A program made the translations under genes and the position numbers. A stretch of 64,000 bases of DNA from Methylacidimicrobium fagopyrum (lineage in GTDB: Bacteria; Verrucomicrobiota; Verrucomicrobiia; Limisphaerales; UBA11358), in NCBI GenBank assembly GCA_026225255.1, contig JAMFSJ010000002.1, positions 1 through 64,000 of the forward strand, in the 5' to 3' direction. The notes under the pieces are model-generated. The model was not told the DNA's origin, did no database searches, and worked only from the letters and a program-made list of their open reading frames with translations. Each line of letters opens with the position of its first letter. Positions within the stretch are counted from its first letter, which is position 1. Positions 34,755 to 43,062 of the stretch are shown here, piece after piece.

Positions 34755-37226
34755 ATGCGCACGTTTTCGATCAGACAAAAATTACTGTTGATCACGATGG
34801 TCAGCAGCGCAACGGCGTTGCTGCTGGTGTCGGCGGCGTTTCTCATTTACACCCATTTTTCGTTCCGGCAACAGATGCTGGATGATATTTCCACGCTTAC
34901 CCAAGTGGTCGGCGACCAAAGCTCGGCGGCGTTGACGTATGGCGACCGCCAGACGGCACAAGATAATCTGGAAACCCTGGTCGCCGGGAAACCCGCTGAT
35001 CGGAGCGCGGAAACCCCAAAAAAATCCCAGATCATCGCCGCCTGTTTTTACGCGAACAACGCGCGCTTCGCTTGGTATCGCGATCCGGAACACAGCGATC
35101 TGGCTTTCGACTCACAGCCCGGGCCAAATGTTTTGCTATTCACCAACGGGATGCTGGCCGGCTACCAGCATATTTTTCTGAATGGCGAAGATATCGGCGC
35201 CCTTTATGTCTGCTCCAGCCTGGATGTGTTGCACTCGAAAATGTGGGGTTACGCGGCCATCATGCTGTTGTTTATTTGCAGTGCGCTCGCCGTCGTTTAT
35301 CTGCTCGCCTCGCGGCTGCAACGGATCATTTCCCAGCCGATTTCGCATCTGGCGAACACGGCGAAAATTGTTTCCGCCGAAAAAAATTATTCCATCCGCG
35401 CCGTCAAGCAGTCTGATGACGAACTGGGAAATTTGATTGATGGGTTCAACGGCATGTTGACGCAGATTCAAATGCGCGATGTCGCCCTGCAGCGCGTCAA
35501 CGATGGTTTGGAAAAACGCGTGGACGAACGCACGCGCGATTTGCAGCAGCAATTCGACCGCATCAGTTTGTTGAACCAGATCACGTTCGCCGTCGCGGCG
35601 CGGCAGGATTCGGAAAGCATCGTCATGGTCGTGCTGCAACAGCTGGAGCATTATCTGCCGCTGGATTTTACGAGTGCGTATTGGTTTGATCCGACGACGA
35701 AAAATTTCAAGGTCATGGCGCGCGGGCCGAAGGCGTGGGCGATTGTCGAGCGGCATCAATTGAATTCCGAACTCACGCTCACCAACGCGTCCTATGAAAA
35801 ATGCGTGCGGGGCGAAATGGTTTATGTGCCGGATTTGAGCAAAAGCACGGCCCACATGGCGCAAAAAATTTCCGAGACGGAAGATTTTTCCGGCCTGTTG
35901 GTGCCGCTGTTTCTCGATTCCAAGATGTTCGGCCTGCTGATTTTGCTGCGACGCGGAATAAACGCCATCGATGAGCCGGAGCGCGAATTCATCCATGGTT
36001 TGAGCATGCACGTCGCGTTGGCGGTGCGGCAGGCGCAGCTGTATCAGGATCTGCAAAAGGCTTACAACGATCTGCACCAAACGCAGCAAACCGTCATGCG
36101 GCAAGAACGGCTTAAAGCGCTCGGCCAGATGGCCAGCGGCATCGCGCACGACATCAATAACGCGTTGTCACCCGTGGTCGGCTTCGCGGAATTGATTGTT
36201 GCCACCGAGAAAAATTTGACCGCCGACGCCAAGAAATATCTGGGCTACATCAAAACCGCCGGCGAAGACATCACCCACATCGTGGCCGGGCTGCGCGAAT
36301 TTTACCGGCTGCGCGAAGAGAATGAATCGCTGCATACGCTCAACTTGAATCAATTCGTCCGGCAAGTGATTGACATGACTCGGCCGCGTTGGCGCGACCT
36401 CTCGCAATTGAGCAGCATCATGATCAATGTGCGCGAAGAACTTGAGCCGGAACTGCCGGCGATCGTCGGTATTGAAAGCGAAATCCGCGAAACGCTCACC
36501 AATCTCGTCATCAACGCCCTGGACGCGTTGCCCGTCGGCGGCACCGTCACCCTCCGCACCCGCAGCGCCGGGACCAATGTGATCATTGAGGTCAGCGATA
36601 CCGGCACCGGCATGGACGAGCAAACCCGCAAGCGTTGTCTCGAACCTTTTTATTCCACCAAAGGTCGGCGCGGCACCGGCCTCGGTCTGGCGATGGTCTA
36701 CGGCATCATAGAACGGCATCACGGCAAAATTGAGATTGATACCGAGCTGGGGCAGGGAACCACCATGCGGCTCGTTTTTCCCGCTGACAAAACCAAAGCG
36801 ATCGAGCTCCGGGCCGATCCCAAAAAAGAAACGGTTCCCGGCCCGTTCCGTATTTTATGCATCGACGACGAGCCTGCCATCCGCGAACTCCTGTTTGAAA
36901 TGCTTCGCCACGACCAGCACGAAGTCGAGCTGGCCGATGGTGGTAAAAATGGGGTCGCCGCCTTTCTCGCGGCACGCACGCAAGGCAAACCGTTTGACGT
37001 CGTCATCACTGATTTTGGGATGCCGCAAATGGACGGACGCGAAGTCGCGTCGGCGATCAAAGCCGAAGACGCCGTCATGCCCATCATCATGCTTACTGGC
37101 TGGGGCGCCTTCATGCAGGACGAACATTTCAAAGGCGTTAGCGGCATTCTGAGTAAGCCGCCGCAGCTGGAAGACCTCCGCACCATGCTCCGCCGCGTCG
37201 TGACCGACGTTCAGGCGAAATCGTAA
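34755..37226 (+). CDS. Hybrid sensor histidine kinase with CHASE8-like, HAMP, GAF and receiver domains
   Basis: The 823-aa membrane kinase has two N-terminal membrane segments (about 10-30 and 155-180) enclosing a periplasmic CHASE8-like region (VVGDQSSAALTYGDRQTAQD), then HAMP (SRLQRIISQPISHLANTAKI), coiled coil, GAF, and HisKA with the phosphorylated His in ASGIAHDINNALSPVVGFAE. The ATPase part shows NLVINALDALP, DTGTGMDEQ and GTGLGLAMVYGIIERHHG. A C-terminal receiver domain (ILCIDDEPAIRELLFEML, VVITDFGMPQMDG, Lys in LSKPPQ) follows. It forms an operon with the YfiR-like and receptor genes. No separate DNA-binding partner is adjacent, so output is unknown. Its 3' end overlaps the convergent dabb gene by 16 bp. 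Confidence 0.92.
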   Translation: MRTFSIRQKLLLITMVSSATALLLVSAAFLIYTHFSFRQQMLDDISTLTQVVGDQSSAALTYGDRQTAQDNLETLVAGKPADRSAETPKKSQIIAACFYANNARFAWYRDPEHSDLAFDSQPGPNVLLFTNGMLAGYQHIFLNGEDIGALYVCSSLDVLHSKMWGYAAIMLLFICSALAVVYLLASRLQRIISQPISHLANTAKIVSAEKNYSIRAVKQSDDELGNLIDGFNGMLTQIQMRDVALQRVNDGLEKRVDERTRDLQQQFDRISLLNQITFAVAARQDSESIVMVVLQQLEHYLPLDFTSAYWFDPTTKNFKVMARGPKAWAIVERHQLNSELTLTNASYEKCVRGEMVYVPDLSKSTAHMAQKISETEDFSGLLVPLFLDSKMFGLLILLRRGINAIDEPEREFIHGLSMHVALAVRQAQLYQDLQKAYNDLHQTQQTVMRQERLKALGQMASGIAHDINNALSPVVGFAELIVATEKNLTADAKKYLGYIKTAGEDITHIVAGLREFYRLREENESLHTLNLNQFVRQVIDMTRPRWRDLSQLSSIMINVREELEPELPAIVGIESEIRETLTNLVINALDALPVGGTVTLRTRSAGTNVIIEVSDTGTGMDEQTRKRCLEPFYSTKGRRGTGLGLAMVYGIIERHHGKIEIDTELGQGTTMRLVFPADKTKAIELRADPKKETVPGPFRILCIDDEPAIRELLFEMLRHDQHEVELADGGKNGVAAFLAARTQGKPFDVVITDFGMPQMDGREVASAIKAEDAVMPIIMLTGWGAFMQDEHFKGVSGILSKPPQLEDLRTMLRRVVTDVQAKS

Positions 37227-37510
37227 ACGGTGACTTTTTTCACCAGCGGCTTCACGTATTTCGAGATAAACTCCAAGTGCAGCGGATGCACCTGATAATC
37301 ATCCTGCGCCTGCTTGTTTTCGAACACCGTGTTCAGCGCCACCTGATAACTTTGCTCCACTACCGGTCGTTCGCTGCCGACCATCTTGCCGATGTGGAAA
37401 AATTTTAATCCCGGAATCGGTTGCAGATATTTTTGCGCGCCCACGATCAATTCATCCGCCGCTTTTGGTTGCGCCGGATCCGTCCAAAAAATAACAACGT
37501 GTGAAAACAT
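37211..37510 (-). CDS. Dabb-family (stress-responsive alpha/beta barrel) protein
   Basis: The 99-aa product begins MFSHVVIFWTDPAQPKAADE and contains IPGLKFFHIGKMVGSERPVV and DYQVHPLHLEFISKYVKPLV, the ferredoxin-like dimeric alpha/beta barrel pattern of the Dabb family. Function is unknown in bacteria. The track start at 37591 adds 27 unlikely residues; the ATG at 37510 is used. Its 3' end overlaps the convergent kinase gene by 16 bp. Confidence 0.85.
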   Translation of the reverse strand: MFSHVVIFWTDPAQPKAADELIVGAQKYLQPIPGLKFFHIGKMVGSERPVVEQSYQVALNTVFENKQAQDDYQVHPLHLEFISKYVKPLVKKVTVYDFA

Positions 37511-37708
37511 GAAAGAATTTAACCACGTAGCCGAAAGGCTGCGAAGAAAATTTTTGGGAATTATGGCCGGCAATTGATCGAAATCCGGCACGCTCCAGTC
37601 AATTGATCCGGGAACCCGGCGCCGTAAGTAACCGGCATCTTTCGCGAATAATCCGTTGAAACCACGCCCTAAACCCGGTCGTTCACCAGCGTTGGGAGCG
37701 CACTTCGC

Positions 37709-38416
37709 TTATTTGGCAGCGTTTGCTTCCGCGGTAAATTTTTTGATCACGGTGATCTTCTCGCGAAAGATTTTTTCACGGACCGCTCCATCCGAGTCCT
37801 TTCCGCCGTAAGGAATTTCACAAATGAACCGCGAGCAATCCGCCGTGACCACCGCCATGTTCGGTGCAAAACCACCCTCTTCCGGGCCGAAGAAACCTTG
37901 CCCCACCGCCGCCGGAACTTGGTTCAGTTCATTTTCATGCCGCACAAATACGAGCACGAGGCCATCATTAAAAACATCGTAGAAATGCGCCATCGCGCAA
38001 TTGCTGCTGCCGCCCATCGGCTTGGCGGGCTTGAGCATGGAATCCCATTCCATGATGAAACCGATCATTTTCTTTTCCGATTTCGCCTTGGCTTTGGCGG
38101 CGTCCAATTGATCCAGTGAGAAGGCTAGATTTTTGGTCAAGTTGACCGTCGCGTTTTGGCGGGCGAAAGAAAGCCCCATTTCGTAAGGGTCATAATGATA
38201 TTTTTCCTTGAGGTCAACCGGCAGGTTATTGAACGGCACGGTGACGCCATGGAGCGAGTCCGCCGTGCCATAAACGAAGAAAAGTCCGGTGCGTTTTAAG
38301 GCCACGTCTTTGACGTTTTCATATTTGTGGCCGTCAAGCGTGGTGATGTCATCCGCCCAGCCGGTCGTGAACGCGCAACTGACGACGAAGGTAAGGAAAA
38401 GTAAATTCGCTTTCAT
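37709..38416 (-). CDS. Secreted protein of unknown function
   Basis: The 235-aa product has a clear signal peptide (MKANLLFLTFVVSCAFTTGW, cleavage after WA) and a mature part that opens with ITTLDGHKYENVKDVALKRT, similar to short domains in other verrucomicrobial secreted proteins. A later region reads KKMIGFIMEWDSMLKPAKPM and VLVFVRHENELNQVPAAVG, but I do not recognise a family. The track start at 38467 lies near the IS target; ATG 38416 gives the signal peptide directly at the N-terminus. Periplasmic or extracellular location is likely. Confidence 0.7.
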   Translation of the reverse strand: MKANLLFLTFVVSCAFTTGWADDITTLDGHKYENVKDVALKRTGLFFVYGTADSLHGVTVPFNNLPVDLKEKYHYDPYEMGLSFARQNATVNLTKNLAFSLDQLDAAKAKAKSEKKMIGFIMEWDSMLKPAKPMGGSSNCAMAHFYDVFNDGLVLVFVRHENELNQVPAAVGQGFFGPEEGGFAPNMAVVTADCSRFICEIPYGGKDSDGAVREKIFREKITVIKKFTAEANAAK

Positions 38417-38474
38417 GTTTTGAGGAGTTGCCCCAAAGATGATAAGCCAACGGGCGCCGGAGTTCAAACCAAGT

Positions 38475-38482
38475 TAACCCCG
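38475..38482. repeat. Target-site duplication, left
   Basis: TAACCCCG directly precedes the left inverted terminal repeat and is repeated exactly at 41036-41043 after the right terminal repeat. Eight bp is within the range produced by IS1-family transposases. Confidence 0.85.
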
Positions 38483-38502
38483 GGTAGTGGTCTCTTTTGA
38501 AA
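38483..38502 (+). repeat. Left terminal inverted repeat of the IS1-type element
   Basis: GGTAGTGGTCTCTTTTGAAA is the perfect 20-bp reverse complement of 41016-41035. The GGTRxTG outer end is in keeping with IS1-family termini. Confidence 0.9.
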
Positions 38503-38566
38503 CCGGTTTTTAATTTGTCGTTTTTATTGGTTTTTGGAATGATCAGGGCTTACCTCAACCGATATT

Positions 38567-38800
38567 ATGACTAACAACGAAAAAAGCATATTCATTTTGC
38601 TGATCGCCTTGACCGAGAAGTCCTGCCACCTTGCCGAGGAACAGCTCGAGATAAATCGCGTATTGTCTTCTTTGCCTCAGATAGACGCTTCGCTTCGAGA
38701 TTCTCTGAAATCTGCCGTAGCACGGTGCGAATTTTTTTATGATCAGACGCGTGCTTCGTTAAATGACGTGAAAGCTTTCGCACGGCAGCATGGAATTTAG
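38567..38800 (+). CDS. Passenger protein of the IS1-type element, helical, unknown
   Basis: The 77-aa product (MTNNEKSIFILLIALTEKSC at the N-terminus) appears all-helical and has no recognised family. It starts 64 bp inside the left terminal repeat and converges on the transposase with a 4-nt overlap of the two stop codons. The opposite-strand ORF 38592-38864 overlaps the transposase end and was judged a shadow. It may be a passenger gene or a regulator of transposition. Confidence 0.55.
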   Translation: MTNNEKSIFILLIALTEKSCHLAEEQLEINRVLSSLPQIDASLRDSLKSAVARCEFFYDQTRASLNDVKAFARQHGI

Positions 38801-39660
38801 CCTCTAATTTTGATTTTTTTTGGTTTTTCATACGTAGGGACTGGTAGGGCCGCGAGTTCTTCAATAGACCAGACGTGTTTCGACACGCCAGCCTCCATTG
38901 CCGGAGTCACCCGCAGCGTTTGATGAATCCGGCAAAAATTGTAGTGCATGAAATGCAGCGCCAAGGAATGTTTGTGATTCTCGATCTTCTTGCTGAAACC
39001 GTTCGTTAAACGCGTAAACCGTCTGTTCTGCATCCGCAGCGTCATGTTCTGACGCTCGACAAAGCTGGTGGAGATCAGCTTCCGATCAGGCTTGCCGGTG
39101 ATTTTACGACGACGCACACCAATGCAGGCGGGCGGCGAATAGCGCGCCTCAAAGTTCTGCTGCTTGCCGAACAGCTTGATCAGCATCGCGTAGTCCACAT
39201 CACCACCAAACGCATCTTCAACCGCCGTCTTGTATGGCCGGTAGCCGTCGCTGGTGAGCTGGATGCGATTGGCTATGCGACTCTTTAAATCGTGAATGAA
39301 GATCTGCGCGCTGGTCAAACTGCGGTCGCCGACGAAATAAGACGGAACTAGCTTGGTATCGGCATCAATGGCAATCCACGTCCACGTATCGCCGATGCCT
39401 TCCATGTCCCTGTGTTCCTCGGGGATGTTTGCCTGCTTGCAATACGTGAAGCTCCAGACCTCGTCCACCTGCACGGTTTTGCATTTCAGGTCACGCATGA
39501 TCTTGTCGTGATACTTGGCGCAGGCCTCGCCAGCGTCCGTCATCACCCTGGCCACGCCCTTGCGAGAGAATCCAGTCATCCTGACGGTGGCCCGGAGTGA
39601 GCAACCTTCAATCAGGCAGGAAATGATGCGTGCGCGTTTTTCGATGCTTAATTTGTTCAT
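38797..39660 (-). CDS. IS1-family transposase (DDE type)
   Basis: The 287-aa transposase mobilises the surrounding element. An N-terminal helix-turn-helix (RARIISCLIEGCSLRATVRM, about residues 9-28) is followed by a DDE catalytic core: TVQVDEVWSFTYCKQANIPE, then WIAIDADTKLVPSYFVGDRS, LTSDGYRPYKTAVEDAFGGD, and TSFVERQNMTLRMQNRRFTR with the last acidic residue. The final block RLTNGFSKKIENH is characteristic of the long IS1-group transposases as I know them. It is encoded in a single ORF, without the programmed frameshift of classical IS1. It appears intact, so the element is potentially active. Confidence 0.88.
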   Translation of the reverse strand: MNKLSIEKRARIISCLIEGCSLRATVRMTGFSRKGVARVMTDAGEACAKYHDKIMRDLKCKTVQVDEVWSFTYCKQANIPEEHRDMEGIGDTWTWIAIDADTKLVPSYFVGDRSLTSAQIFIHDLKSRIANRIQLTSDGYRPYKTAVEDAFGGDVDYAMLIKLFGKQQNFEARYSPPACIGVRRRKITGKPDRKLISTSFVERQNMTLRMQNRRFTRLTNGFSKKIENHKHSLALHFMHYNFCRIHQTLRVTPAMEAGVSKHVWSIEELAALPVPTYEKPKKIKIRG

Positions 39661-39957
39661 TATTTACTGGGGAAATAGGTTGCGAAAGGCGTGATACACT
39701 AAAATCGTGTTGACCTGCGGAACGGGCGGGTATTTGATGAAGCCTGACAATTTAACGTAGCCGGATTGGACAGCCAGAAAACCGCTAATTTTCACCCGTC
39801 CAGAAGATCCACCGAACCACGCCCAGATCGGGCGCGGCTTGACGTGTTTCTCTGGACAGGCTCTTAGCGGTGCCTCTGGCTGGGACGCGTCGAGTTCGCG
39901 CCCATTATCTTCTCCGTCTGCACAACACTAACGAATAGGTTGCAGAAGGGATTCGAT
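39661..39957. other. Internal non-coding part of the IS1-type element
   Basis: About 300 bp separate the divergent transposase and lipoprotein genes and should contain both promoters. A partly repeated motif is visible: AATAGGTTGCGAAAGGCGTGAT (starting near 39671, quoted only in part here as AATAGGTTGCGAAAGG) and AATAGGTTGCAGAAGG near 39935. No gene was identified. Confidence 0.45.
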
Positions 39958-40380
39958 ATGAAACGGGCACTTTTGGCGGTTTTATCGGGAGTTTTACTTT
40001 GCGGATGCACGCCGAAAAATCAGGACGTGCAATTAATCTCCAAGCAGATTGACGACTTGGCACGAACGCAGGATGTCCTGCTTAAAAATCAAGAGGTGAT
40101 AATGAGGGAGATGGCTTTTCAGGCCACCAATTTACCGAGCGTAAACCAAATGTTTGTTTTAGCCGCAGGATTTTACACCAACGAGGTTAACGCGCAATTG
40201 TTCTGCACCAGCAACGTGCTGAGCGCAATGTCGGCAGAGAGTCAAAAGTCAGTGAATGCCATTAATGATGAAACCCGACGCCTAATAAACATCACCAGCT
40301 CCATGCTGCTCACAAACGACAACCAGATTCAAATGGAGGCTGGTGTTGAGAAGATCAAATCAAAGTTGGAAATTAACTAA
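39958..40380 (+). CDS. Putative lipoprotein carried by the IS1-type element
   Basis: The 140-aa product has a lipoprotein signal peptide with lipobox LLCGC (MKRALLAVLSGVLLCGCTPK), so it should be lipid-anchored in the membrane. The mature part is mostly helical with coiled-coil character (SKQIDDLARTQDVLLKNQEV). No family is recognised. ATG 39958 is used instead of the TTG at 39940. It lies 10 bp upstream of a membrane-protein gene in the same direction, so the two passengers may form one complex. Confidence 0.65.
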   Translation: MKRALLAVLSGVLLCGCTPKNQDVQLISKQIDDLARTQDVLLKNQEVIMREMAFQATNLPSVNQMFVLAAGFYTNEVNAQLFCTSNVLSAMSAESQKSVNAINDETRRLINITSSMLLTNDNQIQMEAGVEKIKSKLEIN

Positions 40381-40390
40381 ATTAAAACCC

Positions 40391-40759
40391 ATGATAAATT
40401 CAGAAAATCCTTTTGAAATCAACGATCTCTACGAAAAAGCGATAATTGATATTGGCACGGGAAAATATAAAACCATGACCAAGGATGAACTGGGCAAAAT
40501 GCGCTCTGTTTTTGTGGATTACGCCCAGATCAATAAAATGTTTGCAGACGTATCTGGCTATTTGGCAATGGTTGATGGTGAAATATCAAAACGAGAATCT
40601 GCCCGCACAAATTTTATCCTGCTTTGGGCAGCGATCATTGCGGCTATTTTTGCTGTGATTGCATCTTGGCCAATTGTGAAAGACCGGCTTCCAGCTTTTC
40701 GATCCGGGGAAAAATCTGCCACGTCGCAATCGTCTCAATCAAATTCAATACCAAAATAA
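40391..40759 (+). CDS. Single-pass membrane protein carried by the IS1-type element
   Basis: The 122-aa product has a soluble N-terminal part (MINSENPFEINDLYEKAIID), a helical stretch KMFADVSGYLAMVDGEISKR, and one membrane segment (FILLWAAIIAAIFAVIASWP, about residues 81-100), followed by a polar tail rich in Ser and Gln. I do not recognise the family. It follows the lipoprotein by 10 bp. The ATG at 40391 is used instead of the TTG at 40343, which overlaps the lipoprotein gene. Confidence 0.62.
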   Translation: MINSENPFEINDLYEKAIIDIGTGKYKTMTKDELGKMRSVFVDYAQINKMFADVSGYLAMVDGEISKRESARTNFILLWAAIIAAIFAVIASWPIVKDRLPAFRSGEKSATSQSSQSNSIPK

Positions 40760-40822
40760 GAATCATCAGCACCACAAGCACGGAGTGCAGGCAGCAGGAA
40801 TTGGCTATGGATTTCATAAAAT

Positions 40823-40846
40823 AAAAAACCCGCCTTGTGAGCGGGT
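40823..40846 (-). terminator. Intrinsic terminator of the 39-aa gene
   Basis: On the minus strand ACCCGC-TCACAAG-GCGGGT forms a 6-bp stem with a 7-nt loop and is followed by TTTTTTATTTT. It lies 7 nt beyond the stop codon of the 39-aa ORF at 40853, supporting that ORF as a transcribed gene. Confidence 0.7.
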
Positions 40847-40852
40847 GGTTGG

Positions 40853-40972
40853 TTATTGTTTGCGCCCACGCCTTTTACGGGCGGGCTTTTCAGTTAGTTT
40901 GATGACACGTTTCAATACATCGAATGAAGCAACGTTAGGATCACTCGAAGGCTTTGATTTCGCTTTCTTCAT
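40853..40972 (-). CDS. Small basic protein (39 aa) within the IS1-type element
   Basis: The ORF is too short for the track. It reads MKKAKSKPSSDPNVASFDVL at the N-terminus and ends in a basic tail (KPARKRRGRKQ). The DPNVASFDVLKRVIKLT core resembles short proteins of the type D-x-N-x-x-A/S-F-x-x-x-x that accompany mobile elements, but this is a loose recollection. A rho-independent terminator follows its stop directly and its start is 44 nt inside the right terminal repeat. It may be a nucleic-acid-binding accessory protein or a regulator of transposition. Confidence 0.55.
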   Translation of the reverse strand: MKKAKSKPSSDPNVASFDVLKRVIKLTEKPARKRRGRKQ

Positions 40973-41015
40973 CCGCCCATTTTAGCACGAATGATTCCAC
41001 GCGGAAGATTTCAGA

Positions 41016-41035
41016 TTTCAAAAGAGACCACTACC
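41016..41035 (-). repeat. Right terminal inverted repeat of the IS1-type element
   Basis: TTTCAAAAGAGACCACTACC is the exact reverse complement of 38483-38502. Confidence 0.9.
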
Positions 41036-41043
41036 TAACCCCG
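41036..41043. repeat. Target-site duplication, right
   Basis: TAACCCCG directly follows the right terminal repeat and equals 38475-38482. Confidence 0.85.
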
Positions 41044-41058
41044 GATCGGTTTTACCCT

Positions 41059-42135
41059 TCAGATTGAAAAATCTTCGTTGAAAACTTTCACGTTCTTCAG
41101 CTCTACAAAAACCCGTTCGCCGGTTTTGAGCTGGAGCTGTTGGAATTCCTCTTTGCTCAGTTGCGCGGTGAATTGAACGCCGCCATTGACGCGGGCCAAT
41201 TCGAGATTCGCCACCGGCCCGGCGGCGTTGCTGCGAACGACCAGCGCCGCAAACGTTTTGTCACCGTTCGCCTCGCGCGTGATACGGATGTCATGCGGCC
41301 GCACAAACGCCACGGTGGACGTTTCCGTTTCGCCCGCTGTTTCCGGCACGGAAAATTCCGTATCACCAATGATCACCGACCCTTCGTGCACGCGGCCGCT
41401 GAACAAATTCACATTGCCGAGAAAATCATAAACAAACGGCGACGCGGGATTATCGTAGATCTCTTCCGGCGAACCGATTTGTTCAATCTTGCCAGCGCGC
41501 AGAATCGCCACGCGATCGGAAACTTCTAGTGCTTCTTCCTGATCGTGCGTCACGAACAACGTCGTGATGTGGATCTCATCATGCAACTGGCGCAACCAGC
41601 GGCGAAGTTCCTTGCGCACTTTCGCGTCGAGCGCGCCGAAAGGTTCGTCGAGCAGGAGAACTTTCGGTTCGACCGCAAGCGCGCGGGCAAGGGCGACGCG
41701 TTGACGCTGGCCGCCGGACAGCTGCGAAGGATAACGTTTCGCGAGCGGCTCCAGCTGGATCAGTTGCAGCAATTTATTGACGCGCTGGCGGATTTCGTCT
41801 TCCGGCGGGCGCGTTGTTTTGGGACGCACGCGCAAGCCGAACGCAATGTTCTCAAATACGCTCATGTGACGGAACAGCGCGTAATGTTGAAACGCAAACC
41901 CGGCCTTGCGTTCACTCGCGGGAATCAGCGTCACGTCTTCCCCGTAAAATAAAATTTGCGCGGTGCCGGGATCGGGAAATTCCAGACCGGCGATGGTCCG
42001 CAGCAAGGTCGTTTTGCCGGAACCGGACGGGCCGAGCAATGCGACGAGTTCACCGGATTCGACCTTGAGGTTCACGTTGTCGAGCGCGATAAAGCTGCCG
42101 AATTTTTTGGTGACGTTTTTGACTTCAACACTCAT
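41059..42135 (-). CDS. cysA: Sulfate/thiosulfate ABC transporter ATPase
   Basis: The 358-aa ATPase energises sulfate uptake. It starts [20 protein letters not shown] and has Walker [12 protein letters not shown], signature [15 protein letters not shown], Walker [13 protein letters not shown] and the switch His in [11 protein letters not shown]. The C-terminal TOBE-like domain ([20 protein letters not shown]) is typical of CysA and binds regulatory ligands. It is the last gene of the sulfate operon, after cysW, and its 3' end lies 23 bp from the IS1-type element. A polar effect of the insertion on it is unlikely because the insertion is downstream. Confidence 0.94.
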   Translation of the reverse strand: MSVEVKNVTKKFGSFIALDNVNLKVESGELVALLGPSGSGKTTLLRTIAGLEFPDPGTAQILFYGEDVTLIPASERKAGFAFQHYALFRHMSVFENIAFGLRVRPKTTRPPEDEIRQRVNKLLQLIQLEPLAKRYPSQLSGGQRQRVALARALAVEPKVLLLDEPFGALDAKVRKELRRWLRQLHDEIHITTLFVTHDQEEALEVSDRVAILRAGKIEQIGSPEEIYDNPASPFVYDFLGNVNLFSGRVHEGSVIIGDTEFSVPETAGETETSTVAFVRPHDIRITREANGDKTFAALVVRSNAAGPVANLELARVNGGVQFTAQLSKEEFQQLQLKTGERVFVELKNVKVFNEDFSI

Positions 42136-42141
42136 GGGAAT

Positions 42142-43062
42142 TTATTGGCTGGCCGCGTGCAGCGCGGCGTTTTTGCGTTCGGCCCAAAGTTTCAAAGCCA
42201 GCGTGATGAGCGCGAGAAACGCCAGCACGGACGCCACGGCAAAAGCGCCGGTGAAATTATATTCGTTATACAAAATTTCCACGTGCAGCGGAATCGTATT
42301 GGTCTCGCCGCGAATGTGACCGCTAACAACTGACACGGCGCCGAATTCGCCCATCGCGCGCGCGTTGCACAAAACGACGCCGTAGATCAAACCCCATTTG
42401 ATATTGGGCAACGTCACGCGCCAAAAGGTTTGCCAACCGCTCGCACCGAGCACGCGCGCGGCTTCTTCTTCGGTGCGGCCTTGCGCTTGCATGAGGGGAA
42501 TGAGTTCCCGGGCGACAAACGGGAAAGTGACAAAAATCGTCGCCAGCACAATTCCCGGCACGGCGAAAATGATATGAAAGTCGTGGACGTTCAGCCATTG
42601 CGCGAGCCACGGAAACCACGGCTTGTCGGCGTTCATGTAAAGCCCGAGCCAGCCTTGCGCGCCAAAAACAAGGACGTAAATCATGCCGGAAATCACGGGT
42701 GAAATCGAGAACGGCAAATCAATCAGCGTGAGCAAAATATTTTTGCCGCGAAAATCAAACTTTGCGATCGCCCACGCCGCGCAGACGCCGAAAACGCAGT
42801 TCAGCGGCACGGAAATCCCCGCGGCGATGAGCGTTAATTTGATCGCACTCCAAGCGAGTGGATCCGACAGGGTTTTGAGATAAAAGCCGATCCCTTTGTT
42901 CAAGCCTTGGGCAAAAACCGCGATGAGCGGCACAAACAAAAACAGGGTCAAGAACAGCAACGCGATCGTGATAAGCAGCCAGCGCACCCACGGCGGTTCG
43001 CTCGTGGAGCGACGTTGCGTGCCGGCGCGCGGCAGATGCAAAGTGGTGGCGACGGGCGTCAT
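42142..43062 (-). CDS. cysW: Sulfate ABC transporter permease CysW
   Basis: The 306-aa inner-membrane protein has six membrane spans, for example [20 protein letters not shown] and [20 protein letters not shown], and the cytoplasmic EAA loop [20 protein letters not shown] that docks with Cys[21 protein letters not shown] is the CysW-type conserved loop. It pairs with CysT to form the transmembrane pathway for sulfate or thiosulfate. Its start overlaps the cysT stop by 4 nt and its stop is 6 bp before the cysA start. Confidence 0.94.
   Translation of the reverse strand: MTPVATTLHLPRAGTQRRSTSEPPWVRWLLITIALLFLTLFLFVPLIAVFAQGLNKGIGFYLKTLSDPLAWSAIKLTLIAAGISVPLNCVFGVCAAWAIAKFDFRGKNILLTLIDLPFSISPVISGMIYVLVFGAQGWLGLYMNADKPWFPWLAQWLNVHDFHIIFAVPGIVLATIFVTFPFVARELIPLMQAQGRTEEEAARVLGASGWQTFWRVTLPNIKWGLIYGVVLCNARAMGEFGAVSVVSGHIRGETNTIPLHVEILYNEYNFTGAFAVASVLAFLALITLALKLWAERKNAALHAASQ

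Larger units (their letters stand above)
38483..41035. mobile_element. Complete IS1-type element carrying passenger genes (about 2.55 kb)
   Basis: The element is bounded by perfect 20-bp terminal inverted repeats and an 8-bp direct repeat TAACCCCG. It holds one intact DDE transposase on the minus strand and four apparent passenger genes: a 77-aa helical protein (38567), a lipoprotein (39958), a single-pass membrane protein (40391), and a 39-aa basic protein on the minus strand (40972). Simple IS1-group elements are shorter (about 0.7-1.6 kb). The passenger genes look more AT-rich than the flanking chromosome. The perfect ends and duplication suggest recent insertion into the gap between the secreted-protein gene and cysA. 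Confidence 0.88.

Noticed and set aside
35136-36149. 337-aa ORF on the minus strand opposite the hybrid kinase
   Set aside because: The kinase frame has a full set of motifs, while the antisense frame is His/Gln/Arg-rich and without domain signatures.
38592-38864. 90-aa minus-strand ORF at the left end of the IS1-type element
   Set aside because: It overlaps the 3' end of the transposase gene and is strongly Lys/Arg/Ser-rich; the + strand ORF 38567-38800 ends neatly against the transposase stop and is preferred.
38483-41035. Composite transposon with two IS copies
   Set aside because: Only one transposase and one pair of terminal repeats are present, so it is a single element with passengers.
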